Assembly: GCF_001602525.1 (NCBI RefSeq)
Contig: NZ_LSYT01000001.1
Location: 1 to 64,000 of the forward strand
DNA: 64,000 nucleotides
Direction: 5' to 3'
From: Flavobacterium chilense
Lineage (GTDB): Bacteria; Bacteroidota; Bacteroidia; Flavobacteriales; Flavobacteriaceae
Shown: piece after piece, positions 53,354 through 63,778 of the stretch
How the letters are laid out: each line of letters starts with the position of its first letter
Position numbering within the stretch: position 1 is the first letter of the stretch
Translations under genes and position numbers: made by a program
The notes under the pieces: model-generated
What the model saw: the letters and a program-made list of their open reading frames with translations, nothing else
Told to the model about the DNA's origin: nothing
Database searches by the model: none

Positions 53354-56300
53354 TTATTTTAAATAAAGCCATCCGGAGACTTTAGGAGAACCGTTTCCGA
53401 GATCAAGAATGTAGAAATAAGTTCCTTCCGGAAGTGTTTTGGCAGAACCGTCTGCTTTTCCGTCCCAGGTGTTATTATATCCTTTTTTATAATACACCAG
53501 ATTACCCCAACGATTGAATATCTGCAACTGATTTTCCGGATATTGTGTGATACAATCGATATAAAAAGTATCATTTTGCCCATCGTCATTTGGCGAGAAT
53601 TCGTTGTAAATTTTCAGACAGTTTGGCGAAACGGTTGCACTATCCTGATTGTTGGACGAATTGGTATCAATCTGATCCATTTTTACAAAATGTGCCGTGT
53701 TGAGATAATCATTAAAGTCTACCACTTTTGCAGTAATCGTAAGCGTTTGTGAACTTCCTTTATTTACAGCAGGAATAGTCCAGACACCTGTTGAGGCGTT
53801 GTAAACTCCGGATGTTACCGTAAAACTGTCAAGTGTATATCCTTTTGGTAAAATATCCTGAACTTCGACATTGGTTGCGGTCAGATTGCCCAGATTTTCT
53901 GCCATAATAGTAAAGACTACTGTACTGCCCATTGGAACATCTGTTTTATCAACTTCTTTGTTGATGGCAATATCAGTTGACGGAATATTGACAAATTCTG
54001 AATCTTCGTCGTCTTCGCTCTGATCCCCATTATCATTGTTTGGTTTACTGTCAGGATCGTACTGATCGCTGGCTGTAACCTGCGCGATGTTGAGGTAATC
54101 GTTGCTGTCCAGTCCATGCGGATTGGCAACTGTAACCTGATAGCTTAAAGTAATACCACCAACCGGAACAGTAAGATCTGTCCATTTTATCACGTTTTTA
54201 CTAAAGATTCCTCCGTTATTAATATTGGAGATATTGTAATATCCTAAAGGGATCATATCTTCTACAGCAACTCCGGTAGCGACACTTGGTCCTGCATTGT
54301 CGAGCTGCAGGGTAAAGGTGATAACCTCGTTTACATTTGCATTTTTATTGCTGACTGTTTTGTTCAGACTCAGGTCAGAGATCGCAACTTTTATCTGAAG
54401 ACTGTCATAATCGTCTTCGGTTTTTACGCCATTGTTTGGTGTTGAATCCGGATCTGGTAAGTTACTGGCAATAATTTCAGTTTCATTTGTATATTCGTTA
54501 GGTACACCTGTTGGCGGATTTACTTTCGTATAAATATCCAGAGATTGTGTAGCGCCATTTGCTACACTTCCTGCATTCCAGACTCCTGTAATATAGTTGT
54601 AAAGACCGCTTGTAGGACTACTGGTTATATAAGTAAATCCGGGAGGTAATAAATCTTTTACCATGACACCACTTGCATCTCCCGGGCCATCATTGGTCAC
54701 TGTAACCGTAAAAATAACGGTTCCGCCAACTTCTTGTAAAGCATCGCCATTTAGGGCCGTTTTGCTGATAGACAAATCGGCCATGACAATTACAGGAGTT
54801 ACAGAAATACTGTCGTAATCATCTTCGGTTACGACACCATTTCCTGGTGTACTGTCCGGATCAAATTGATCTGATGTCATTATTTCTGCAGAATTCAGAT
54901 ATTCATTTGCAGTTCCCGTTGGAGTTTTAACAAAAACATTAATCAATAAAGTATGGCTATTGCCCGGCAGAATAACTCCTGGTGACCATATTCCGGTAAT
55001 ACGATTGTAACTTCCGGACGTAGCACTGTAAAAAATGTAATCATATCCTGAAGGTAAAATATCTTTGATTGTAACACCTGTTGCAATACTTGGCCCTGAA
55101 TTGGTTACCGTAACAGAAAATGAAATCTGTGATCCAACATCAGGAGTAAGAATATTATTGATGACTTTTTTCTCTATCGAAAGATCAGCTACCGCAGGAA
55201 CAGGAGTAAGGGTAACAGAACTTATATCATCTTCGCCAGGTGCATTGTTATTTGGTGTACTGTTTGGATCTGCCTGATTCGAGCTGTAAACTTCTGCCAC
55301 ATTGAGATAGTTTCCTGTATTGTTCACTTTTACAGAAAGCAACAGAGATTGTGAATCTCCGTTAGCAATAGTACCAACATCCCATATTCCGGTAATTTGA
55401 TTGTATTGTCCGGCAGTAGAGCTGTACACAATATATTCATATCCGTTAGGCAGTAAGTCAATTACTTTTACACCGGTTGCAGTTTGCGGACCGCTGTTTT
55501 TTACAGTGATTTCAAAAGTAACCGTTGTACCAAAAATCGGACTCAAATTACCACCTACCAAAGTTTTTGTTAATGATAAATCAGCTAAAGCAGATGTTGG
55601 AGTAGTAGTTGCCGTTGCATAATCATCTTCTGTAGTTACACCGTTATTAGGAGTTGAATTTGGATCTGGTAAACTGCTCGCGGTTACTTCGGCAACGTTG
55701 AGGTAGTTGCCTGTTGCGTTTACAGTTGCTGTTATTTGCAATGTTTGCGAATCTCCGTTTAGTAAAGAACCAATATTCCATTTTCCGGTATTTTTATTAT
55801 AAGTTCCTTTTGTAGCCGTAAAGCTGCTGTAGGTATAACCAGAAGGTAATAAATCAGTTACTTCGACACCAGCAGTATTTTGAGGGCCGCTATTGGTTAC
55901 AATAACTTCAAAAGTAACGAATGAACCTATCAATGGTGTTGGATTGCTTACTGTTTTGGTTAATGATAAATTAGCTGCCTGGGTTATTGGAACCGTAGTT
56001 GCAGTCGCATAATCATCCTCGGTGGTAACACCATTATTTGGCGTAGAATCCGGATCGGGAAGATCAGCAGCGGTTACCTCTGCAATATTCAGGTAAGTAC
56101 CGGTTAAATTTACGGTTCCGGTAATTTGCAATGTTTCTGATTTTCCGTTGATTAAATTACCAACTGTCCACAATCCTGTTGTGGGATTGTAAGTTCCGGT
56201 AGAAACTGTAAAACTATTATAGGTGTAACCTGAAGGTAATAAATCAGTCACCTGAACACCAGTATTGTTTTGTGGGCCACTATTGGTTACCACGATTTCA

Positions 56301-59300
56301 AAAGTAACTTGTGAGCCCACTAATGGCGTTGGATTGTTTACTCTTTTAGTTAATGATAAATCCGAAGCCTGATTGGTTGGTGTTATCGTAGCCGTTGCAT
56401 AATCATCTTCGGTGGTAACACCATTATTTGGCGTAGAATCCGGATCGGGAAGATCGGCAGCGGTAACTTCTGCAATATTTAAATAATTACCAGTTGCGTT
56501 TACGGTTCCGGTAATTTGCAGTGTTTCTGATTTTCCGTTAATTAAATTACCAACAGTCCACAATCCTGTTGTTGAATTATAGGTTCCTGTTGAAACTGTA
56601 AAGCTATTATAGGTATAACCATTCGGAAGCAAATCAGTGACCTGAACACCAGTATTGTTTTGTGGACCACTATTGGTTACCACAACTTCAAAAGTAACTT
56701 GTGAACCTACAATTGGTGTTGGATTGTTTACTTTTTTAGTTAATGATAAATCCGAAGCCTGATTGGTTGGTGTTATCGTAGCCGTTGCATAATCATCTTC
56801 GGTGGTAACACCATTATTCGGCGTTGAATCCGGATCGGGAAGATCAGCAGCGGTAACTTCTGCAATATTTAAATAATTACCAGTTGCGTTTACGGTTCCG
56901 GTAATCTGCAGTGTTTCTGATTTTCCGTTAATTAAATTACCAACAGTCCACAATCCTGTTGTTGAATTATAGGTTCCGGTGGAAACTGTAAAGCTATTAT
57001 AGGTATAACCATTCGGAAGCAAATCAGTGACCTGAACACCGGTATTGTTTTGTGGACCACTATTGGTTACCACAACTTCAAAAGTAACTGGTGAACCTAC
57101 AATCGGCGTTGGATTGTTTACTTTTTTAGTTAATGATAAATCCGAAGCCTGACTTATTGGAGTTGTGATGGCCGTTGCATAATCATCCTCGGTGGTAACA
57201 CCATTATTTGGCGTAGAATCCGGATCGGGAAGATCAGCAGCCGTAACCTCTGCAATATTAAGATAATCTCCCGTTGCATTTACAGTTCCTGTGATTTGCA
57301 ATGTCTCTGATTTTCCGTTAATTAAATTGCCTACAATCCATAATCCTGTTGCGGGATTGTATGTTCCGGTTGAAATCGTAAAAGCATTGTAGGTGTAGCC
57401 TGAAGGTAATAAATCAGTTACCTGAACACCAGTATTATCCTGAGGGCCATTATTGGTTACCACGACTTCAAAAGTAACTTGTGAACCTACAATTGGGGTT
57501 GCATTATTAACCGTTTTGGTCAAAGATAAATCCGAAGACTGACTTATTGGAGTTGTACTTACAGTTGCATAATCATCCTCGGTGGTAACACCATTATTTG
57601 GCGTAGAATCAGGATCGGGAAGATCGGCAGCCGTAACCTCGGCAATATTCTGATAATTGCCTGTTGCATTTACAGTAGCTATGATTTGCAAGGCTTCTGA
57701 TTTTCCGTTTGGTATGTTACCAATAGTCCATAATCCTGTTGTTGGATTGTAAATTCCTGTTGAAACCGTAAATCCGACATATGTATAACCTGAAGGTAAT
57801 ACATCTTTTATCTGAACACCAGTATTGTCTTGCGGACCACTGTTGTTCATTGTAACTTCAAAGATCACTTGTGAACCCACAATTGGCGTTGGATTATTAA
57901 CTGATTTGGTTAATGATAAATCCGAAGAAGGCTGAATAGGCGTAACAGCAGCATTGGCTTCGTCATCTTCACTCTGATCACCATCATCATTATTAGGTGT
58001 ACTGTCAGGATCCGGCAAGTCGCTTGCTGTTACCTGAGTAATATTAAAGTAATCTCCGCTCGGCAATACTTTTGCATCAATAATAAGAGATTCAGAAACT
58101 CCGGTATCTACAGTACCCACATTCCATAAACCTGTGATATTGTTGTAAATACCTGCTGAGGAACTGTAGTTTACAAACTGATAACCAGATGGTAAAAGAT
58201 CTTTAACTTGAACTCCCGTTGCATTATCTGGTCCGCTGTTCGTAATAACAAGTTCAAAGGAAATCTGACTTCCTACGACAGGACTTGTGTTTCCGGCCAC
58301 TACATTTTTAACCAGAGACAAATCAGCAGACGGACCTATAAAGGTAATTTTTGCATTTGCTTCATCATCTTCGCTCTGATCACCGTCATCATTATTAGGC
58401 GTACTGTCAGGATCCGGTAAATCACTGGCTGTTACCTGAGCCGTATTTAAATAATTACCGGACGAATTTACAATAGCACTAAAAGTAAGACTTAAGGTTG
58501 TCCCACTTGCTAATACTAAGTTTTTCCAGTCGAGTGATGCATTTGCAGCCTGATACAAACCACCATTAGATACAGATCCCGGAACCAGGGTATATCCCAC
58601 CGGAATAATATCCTGTACGCTTACACCCGTTGCATTTCCCGGACCTTTATTAACCAGAGTCAGCGTAAAATCTACTTTTTGACCTGCAGATGCCGATGTT
58701 GGGAAAACAGCTTTACTAAGTTCTAAATCGGCTGATTTTAAAGTAATAGCAGCATTATCCATATCATCTTCCGGAAGTCCGTTACCGGGAGTACTGTCAG
58801 GATCGAGTTGTTTTGAAGTTTGTATTTCGGCAACATTAATATAATTGGCTGCAGTAGCCACTTTAACTTTTGCTGTAATCTGAAGCGAAATAGAGTTACC
58901 ATTATTGAGGTTTCCAATATTCCAGATTCCTGTAGTATTATTATATTTTCCGGCACCATTATCACTTACATAAGTATATCCTGAAGGTAAATGATCTGAA
59001 ACAGTAACTCCTGTTGCATTGTTTGGACCGCTATTGGTAACAGAAATCGTAAATATTACATTGTCATTGATACTGACTGTTGCCGGAGAAACTGATTTAT
59101 GAAGCGATAAGTCAGCAACATCCAAAATGATGCCCACGCTGTCCTGATCGTCTTCAGTAGGAATATGATTGTTTGGTGTACTGTCAGGATCAAATTGATC
59201 AGAAGCAATAATTTCGGCAACATTTACATAAGATCCTGTTGGTTTAATAGTAGCCTGAAACGTTAAGTTTAACTTTGTTCCGTTTGGAATCATCAGACCA

Positions 59301-62300
59301 TACCAGGAAATGGTATTATCACCAACATTATATTGTCCGGCTAAATTGACAGAACCCGGTACAATGGTATATCCTGACGGAATATAATCGCGAACTGCAA
59401 CACCTGTAGCATCTACAGTTCCTCCCAATGAATTATTATTAAAAACCTGTATTGTAAAGGTTACAATGTCTCCGGCACTTCCTGTTGTTGGTGTAACAGA
59501 TTTAGTTAATTCAAGATCTGCGACTGCCAGAATAGTAAGGGTAACAGTATCTGATGAAACAGCACAATTTCCGTTTGTTACCGTCCATCGTAATACATAA
59601 GTTCCCGCGATAGTTCCTGCAATTGCAGATGCTGGCAGCGAAGTATCTTCAAAAACAATATTGGTAGGACCGGATACCTGAGTCCAGACTCCGGTACCAA
59701 CTGTTGGCGGTACAGCATTTAAACTTACCGGTATAAATTGCGGAATCGTTTGATCTGGTCCCGCATTTGCCGTTGATGGCAGTTGATAGATTGTAACTTT
59801 AACCTGGTCTTCTGAAATACATCCATTTAAATTTAAAGTACTAGTTGTCCATTTAAATTCATAGGTTCCCGGAACCAATCCTAACATGGGTGTTTTCTCA
59901 TTATTTGGCGCTGAAATAAAAGCAGTATTTGGTCCTGAAAGCTGAATCCAGGTACCTAAACCAGAAGTTACCGCAACGGCATCCATAGTGGTTGTACTCA
60001 CATCACATAATTCCTGATCAGGGCCTGCATTTGCTATAGATGGCGGTATATCATTAAACGTTATTTCGACAGTATCTGAAGTAGGCTGACATAGAGACGG
60101 ATTGGTAAATGGTCCGTTTGTTACTGTCCAGGTTAATCTATAGGTTCCTAAGGTCGTAATATTGGATAAGGTTGTCGTAGGACTGTTTGGGCTGTCAATA
60201 ACCACAGCACCTCCTGACGGATCATCAGCGGGGCTGGCAAAAGACCATGTTCCGATACCTACAGTGGGCGGAACCGCAGCAGTTTTATAAGTAGTCTGAC
60301 AGGCTGCTGTATCATCAGGGCCTGCATTTGCTGTACTTGGAGCTGCATTGACCTGGATTCTCACAATATCTGATAAGGCTCTGCACGCAGGATTTTCAAA
60401 TACCCATTCTAAAATATAAAGCCCGGGTACAGTTAAGTTTGAAAGTGTAGTTAGTGGTGCTGACGGAGTATTAATTACTGCGGAACTTCCGGCGGGCTGG
60501 TACACAAAACGCCATTCAGCATTGGTAACATCCGGTGGAGGTATATTTCCGTTAAGAGTAGTAGTAGCGGCAACATCAGGAATACATAAAATCTGATCAG
60601 GGCCTGCATCCGGATCAATACTGGCTCCGCTAAAGATTTCTATAGTAACTGAATCTGATGATCCCGGACAAACAGAATTATCCGGATTGGTTACACTACT
60701 TGTAGTATAGGTAAACACATAACTATTTCCCGGTACAACAGTAGCATTTGCTATATAACTGTTAGGCGGAGATTGGGTTATGACAACATCATTAACGTTT
60801 CCTGATGTACTGGTAAGTGTCCAGGTTCCTTTAGAGTTTTTATTTCCAATGAGTTGTATGCTGCTAACATCACAATACGTCTGATCCGCTCCGGCATTGG
60901 CGGCAGGAGTAACAGTAACAATCATATCATCGAATGTACCTGAACATAAAAAGATATCTTTTGCCGTAATAGTCCATCTAAAAGTATAGGTTCCGGCAAC
61001 AAGCCCATTAATTACGGTATTTGGATTAGACGGATTTACAATAGTAGGCTGATTAGGAGCTCCGCTAAGTAAAGACCATTGTCCGCTTTCAAAGAAATTA
61101 TCATAGATATTTCCGGCCATGGTAACACTTGTACTGTTACATATATTTTGATCCGGACCTGCATTGGCAGTATGAGGCGGAATTCCAACAGTAATATTAA
61201 CGTCATCAAACGCAGAGCCGCAAACATCAGCATTTATTGTCCATCTGAAAATATAATAGCCACTATATGCAAATGTAAAAGTTGCATTTGGATCATGCTC
61301 ATTACTTATCGTATAACCTCCAACTCCTGAAATTCTTGTCCAGGTACCAACTCCGCCGCTACTTGCAGTTGCAGCCATTGTTATGGTATTACCACATATT
61401 TCCTGATCAGGACCTGCACTGGCTGTTGGAGGAGTATTGGCGATAGTAACAGAAACACTACTTTTATTAGGATCACATAATCTTGTTGCTGTTTCAATAG
61501 CCCAGGTAAAAACATACGTGCCATTTCCAGGAACATTAACGAGCGTATTAGGATCATTTACATTAGCAAAAATGACTCCTGCCGAAGGAGATACTGACCA
61601 TGTTCCGGTTTCAAGTGTTCCCGGGCTGTTTCCGCCAAGGTTAAAAGAACTTGTTCCTGAAGGATAACAGGCATTTGGACCTGCGTTAGAATTTGAAGCA
61701 GCGTTTGAAGTATTTGTAGTAATCGTTACAGTATCAGAAACAGATACATTACACGAAGGACCGGGATGCAGATAAGAAACAGTCCATTGTAATTGGTAAG
61801 CAGATGCACTTGAGGTAAACCCCTTGGCTATTGCATTTGGATCGTTAACATTTGAAAATGTAATTGTACCTGGGCCTGAAACCTGACTCCATGTTCCAAT
61901 TTCTCCGCTTTGTGCCGGTGTGGCTGCCAACGGAACCTGCGAATTAACACAAACAATCTGATTAGGTCCTGCATCAGTTACTCCTAAAGTACTTGATGAA
62001 ACATATATGGTTACTGTAGCAACAGAAAAACCGCATGTTGCACCACCACCTTTTGTAATATATTGAAAAACATATGTTCCGGGAATAAGCCCGCTTACTT
62101 GTGTATCTACAGCAAAACTATCGGTAATAGTAGCCGTATTAGGACCGTTAAGCTGACTCCAAAAATGCATTCCGTCATCTGTTGCAACTCCGGATAACAT
62201 GGTAGTCGTATCACCACACGGCAAACTTACATCAGAACCAGCATTCGAAGGCGTTGGTGCTCCGGAAACCAGAATACTCAGAGTGTCAAATCCAAAATCA

Positions 62301-63778
62301 CAATTGACAGGAAGTGAGCCGTTTTCGCTTCTGATAAATTCTACGTTATAATCTCCGGATGCTGTCAAGGTTAAGGTTAAAGTATTTCCAATATCCTGTA
62401 GGGCAGTAGGAAAAGGACCTAACGGAGAACTTGCCGGACCGCTTACAATCCTGTATTGATTTGAGCCACTTCCTGTAACCGCCAGCGGAATAGTAAACAC
62501 AGTCGCATTACAGCTTCCTACCATATCATTGCCATTATTGGCTACAATAGATCTTGTAGAGCCATTATACTGCACATTATAATCTTTAGTAAAAATACAG
62601 CCTGTATTGTTATTGGTCAGTGTGTATCTAAATTTATAAGGACCTCCTGTACTGGATATATTTGTAACCAGAGTAGTCGAATTTGTTGGTGAAACAATTA
62701 CAGCTCCCGGATCTCCTGAAATTTGTGTCCATTGCACTGTTTCTCCTGTGTACAAAGGCGTTTGAGCTACAAGTGTAACCTGATTGATATTGTTGTCACA
62801 AAAGAATATGTTTTCATCACCTCCGGGCAATGTCGTTACATTTTGGGTTCCGGCAGGAACTGTAATCGTAACAAGATCATTTCCGGAAGCACAAGGTCCC
62901 GTTACCGTCCATCTAAAAGTATATGTTCCCTGAACCAGATTCGAAACCTGAGTATTGTTTGAGTTTGGATTAGCAATAGTTGGCGTATTAGGACCGCTAA
63001 CAAAAGTCCATTGTCCGTTTTGTCCGTTTAGGTTACAACCTCCATAAGTACCGTTTAGATTGGTAGTTTGTGTGGTAGTATAACAATTACTTAAGGTTTG
63101 ATCCGGTCCCGCAGAAACTGGTTTAACTCCGCCATAATTGGTAACTGTAATTTGTGATGTTGTTCTGCATCGTTGTCCCGGTGCATATTCAGGACCTTCG
63201 ATTACCCATTGAAGTGTAGTGACGCCACAACTTGTTTGAGGCAATGTAATTGATGAGGTAGGCAGATTTGGAAAATTAATGACAACTCCCGCATTATTGG
63301 CCCCAACAATCTCCCAATAGGCTGTTTCGCCTGTATTTTTTGGTGTATTGGCCATAATGGTGAGCGTTCCCGTACTGTTAGGACAACTCGTGAGATTACT
63401 GCCCGCATTGGCAATTGTAATGGGTTTTACATTGACCACTTTATCCTGATACGTTGATACTCCGTCACCGCAAGTCGCACTATATCTAAAAATATAAGTA
63501 TTACCTCCGGTATAGCCGTCAACAGTTGTGGTTGGACTGTTTGGTGAATTTATAACGACTGCCGGCCCTGATATTTGTGTCCATAACACATTACCAATAA
63601 TAGGAGAAGGTACATTTCCGACCAGCGTTAACGCGTCTGTTTCGCATATAGTAACATTAAGTACACCTGCATTTACAGAGCAATTTTGCCCGTAGAGATT
63701 TATAGTACATGAAGTAACAATAAATAGAACTAAAATCAGTTTTTTGACATAGTTGCTAAAAAGTATAGATTGTTCCAT
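53354..63778 (-). CDS. Giant adhesin-like T9SS type B protein, 3474 aa
   Basis: The protein has a signal segment (KLILVLFIVTSCTINLYG) and two long repeat regions. Residues ~32-1416 hold 15 Ig/PKD-like repeats of ~90-105 residues, most starting with N/D-AGPDQ and a Cys, then W-T/S-x-x-S-G-P. Residues ~1417-3385 hold 15 DUF11 repeats of ~130 residues with starts like ADLSLTKTV and acidic ends such as LPDPDSTPNNGVTTEDDYAT. The last ~85 residues form the gliding-motility/type B sorting domain (EFSPNDDGQNDTFYIDCITQ, LQIFNRWGNLVYYKKGYNNT, PEGTYFYILD). It is a surface protein secreted by the type IX system, likely for adhesion or gliding; partners PorP/SprF and OmpA follow. Confidence 0.95.
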   Translation of the reverse strand: MEQSILFSNYVKKLILVLFIVTSCTINLYGQNCSVNAGVLNVTICETDALTLVGNVPSPIIGNVLWTQISGPAVVINSPNSPTTTVDGYTGGNTYIFRYSATCGDGVSTYQDKVVNVKPITIANAGSNLTSCPNSTGTLTIMANTPKNTGETAYWEIVGANNAGVVINFPNLPTSSITLPQTSCGVTTLQWVIEGPEYAPGQRCRTTSQITVTNYGGVKPVSAGPDQTLSNCYTTTQTTNLNGTYGGCNLNGQNGQWTFVSGPNTPTIANPNSNNTQVSNLVQGTYTFRWTVTGPCASGNDLVTITVPAGTQNVTTLPGGDENIFFCDNNINQVTLVAQTPLYTGETVQWTQISGDPGAVIVSPTNSTTLVTNISSTGGPYKFRYTLTNNNTGCIFTKDYNVQYNGSTRSIVANNGNDMVGSCNATVFTIPLAVTGSGSNQYRIVSGPASSPLGPFPTALQDIGNTLTLTLTASGDYNVEFIRSENGSLPVNCDFGFDTLSILVSGAPTPSNAGSDVSLPCGDTTTMLSGVATDDGMHFWSQLNGPNTATITDSFAVDTQVSGLIPGTYVFQYITKGGGATCGFSVATVTIYVSSSTLGVTDAGPNQIVCVNSQVPLAATPAQSGEIGTWSQVSGPGTITFSNVNDPNAIAKGFTSSASAYQLQWTVSYLHPGPSCNVSVSDTVTITTNTSNAASNSNAGPNACYPSGTSSFNLGGNSPGTLETGTWSVSPSAGVIFANVNDPNTLVNVPGNGTYVFTWAIETATRLCDPNKSSVSVTIANTPPTASAGPDQEICGNTITMAATASSGGVGTWTRISGVGGYTISNEHDPNATFTFAYSGYYIFRWTINADVCGSAFDDVNITVGIPPHTANAGPDQNICNSTSVTMAGNIYDNFFESGQWSLLSGAPNQPTIVNPSNPNTVINGLVAGTYTFRWTITAKDIFLCSGTFDDMIVTVTPAANAGADQTYCDVSSIQLIGNKNSKGTWTLTSTSGNVNDVVITQSPPNSYIANATVVPGNSYVFTYTTSSVTNPDNSVCPGSSDSVTIEIFSGASIDPDAGPDQILCIPDVAATTTLNGNIPPPDVTNAEWRFVYQPAGSSAVINTPSAPLTTLSNLTVPGLYILEWVFENPACRALSDIVRIQVNAAPSTANAGPDDTAACQTTYKTAAVPPTVGIGTWSFASPADDPSGGAVVIDSPNSPTTTLSNITTLGTYRLTWTVTNGPFTNPSLCQPTSDTVEITFNDIPPSIANAGPDQELCDVSTTTMDAVAVTSGLGTWIQLSGPNTAFISAPNNEKTPMLGLVPGTYEFKWTTSTLNLNGCISEDQVKVTIYQLPSTANAGPDQTIPQFIPVSLNAVPPTVGTGVWTQVSGPTNIVFEDTSLPASAIAGTIAGTYVLRWTVTNGNCAVSSDTVTLTILAVADLELTKSVTPTTGSAGDIVTFTIQVFNNNSLGGTVDATGVAVRDYIPSGYTIVPGSVNLAGQYNVGDNTISWYGLMIPNGTKLNLTFQATIKPTGSYVNVAEIIASDQFDPDSTPNNHIPTEDDQDSVGIILDVADLSLHKSVSPATVSINDNVIFTISVTNSGPNNATGVTVSDHLPSGYTYVSDNGAGKYNNTTGIWNIGNLNNGNSISLQITAKVKVATAANYINVAEIQTSKQLDPDSTPGNGLPEDDMDNAAITLKSADLELSKAVFPTSASAGQKVDFTLTLVNKGPGNATGVSVQDIIPVGYTLVPGSVSNGGLYQAANASLDWKNLVLASGTTLSLTFSAIVNSSGNYLNTAQVTASDLPDPDSTPNNDDGDQSEDDEANAKITFIGPSADLSLVKNVVAGNTSPVVGSQISFELVITNSGPDNATGVQVKDLLPSGYQFVNYSSSAGIYNNITGLWNVGTVDTGVSESLIIDAKVLPSGDYFNITQVTASDLPDPDSTPNNDDGDQSEDDEANAAVTPIQPSSDLSLTKSVNNPTPIVGSQVIFEVTMNNSGPQDNTGVQIKDVLPSGYTYVGFTVSTGIYNPTTGLWTIGNIPNGKSEALQIIATVNATGNYQNIAEVTAADLPDPDSTPNNGVTTEDDYATVSTTPISQSSDLSLTKTVNNATPIVGSQVTFEVVVTNNGPQDNTGVQVTDLLPSGYTYNAFTISTGTYNPATGLWIVGNLINGKSETLQITGTVNATGDYLNIAEVTAADLPDPDSTPNNGVTTEDDYATAITTPISQASDLSLTKKVNNPTPIVGSPVTFEVVVTNSGPQNNTGVQVTDLLPNGYTYNSFTVSTGTYNSTTGLWTVGNLINGKSETLQITGTVNATGNYLNIAEVTAADLPDPDSTPNNGVTTEDDYATATITPTNQASDLSLTKKVNNPTPIVGSQVTFEVVVTNSGPQNNTGVQVTDLLPNGYTYNSFTVSTGTYNSTTGLWTVGNLINGKSETLQITGTVNATGNYLNIAEVTAADLPDPDSTPNNGVTTEDDYATATITPTNQASDLSLTKRVNNPTPLVGSQVTFEIVVTNSGPQNNTGVQVTDLLPSGYTYNSFTVSTGTYNPTTGLWTVGNLINGKSETLQITGTVNLTGTYLNIAEVTAADLPDPDSTPNNGVTTEDDYATATTVPITQAANLSLTKTVSNPTPLIGSFVTFEVIVTNSGPQNTAGVEVTDLLPSGYTYSSFTATKGTYNKNTGKWNIGSLLNGDSQTLQITATVNATGNYLNVAEVTASSLPDPNSTPNNGVTTEDDYATATTTPTSALADLSLTKTLVGGNLSPIFGTTVTFEITVKNSGPQTATGVKVIDLLPNGYEYIVYSSTAGQYNQITGIWDVGTIANGDSQSLLLSVKVNNTGNYLNVAEVYSSNQADPNSTPNNNAPGEDDISSVTLTPVPAVADLSIEKKVINNILTPDVGSQISFSVTVTNSGPSIATGVTIKDILPSGYDYIFYSATSGSYNRITGIWSPGVILPGNSHTLLINVFVKTPTGTANEYLNSAEIMTSDQFDPDSTPGNGVVTEDDYDSISVTPVIVMADLSISKTALNGDALQEVGGTVIFTVTVTNDGPGDASGVMVKDLLPPGFTYITSSPTSGLYNYITGVWNAGSVANGATQSLDIYTKVNPPTGVPNEYTNETEIIASNLPDPDSTPNNGVKTEDDYDSLQIKVAISDLSLNKTVSNKNANVNEVITFTLQLDNAGPSVATGVAVEDMIPLGYYNISNINNGGIFSKNVIKWTDLTVPVGGITLSYQVTVANPHGLDSNDYLNIAQVTASDQYDPDSKPNNDNGDQSEDDEDSEFVNIPSTDIAINKEVDKTDVPMGSTVVFTIMAENLGNLTATNVEVQDILPKGYTLDSFTVTSGVYNASTGVWTIPAVNKGSSQTLTITAKVVDFNDYLNTAHFVKMDQIDTNSSNNQDSATVSPNCLKIYNEFSPNDDGQNDTFYIDCITQYPENQLQIFNRWGNLVYYKKGYNNTWDGKADGSAKTLPEGTYFYILDLGNGSPKVSGWLYLK
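55590..57930 (-). repeat. Near-identical 390-bp tandem repeats inside the adhesin gene
   Basis: Six DUF11 repeats (numbers 5-10 of 15) lie in units of 390 bp (130 codons); for example the word TCCGAAGCCT recurs at 56361, 56751 and 57141. Units 7 and 8 are almost the same over their full length, while the outer DUF11 repeats differ widely. This suggests recent duplication or gene conversion. Confidence 0.92.

Noticed and set aside
53354..63778. Possible frameshifts in the giant gene
   Set aside because: The frame is open for all 3474 codons and both ends are family-typical; the repeats are true domains, not errors.
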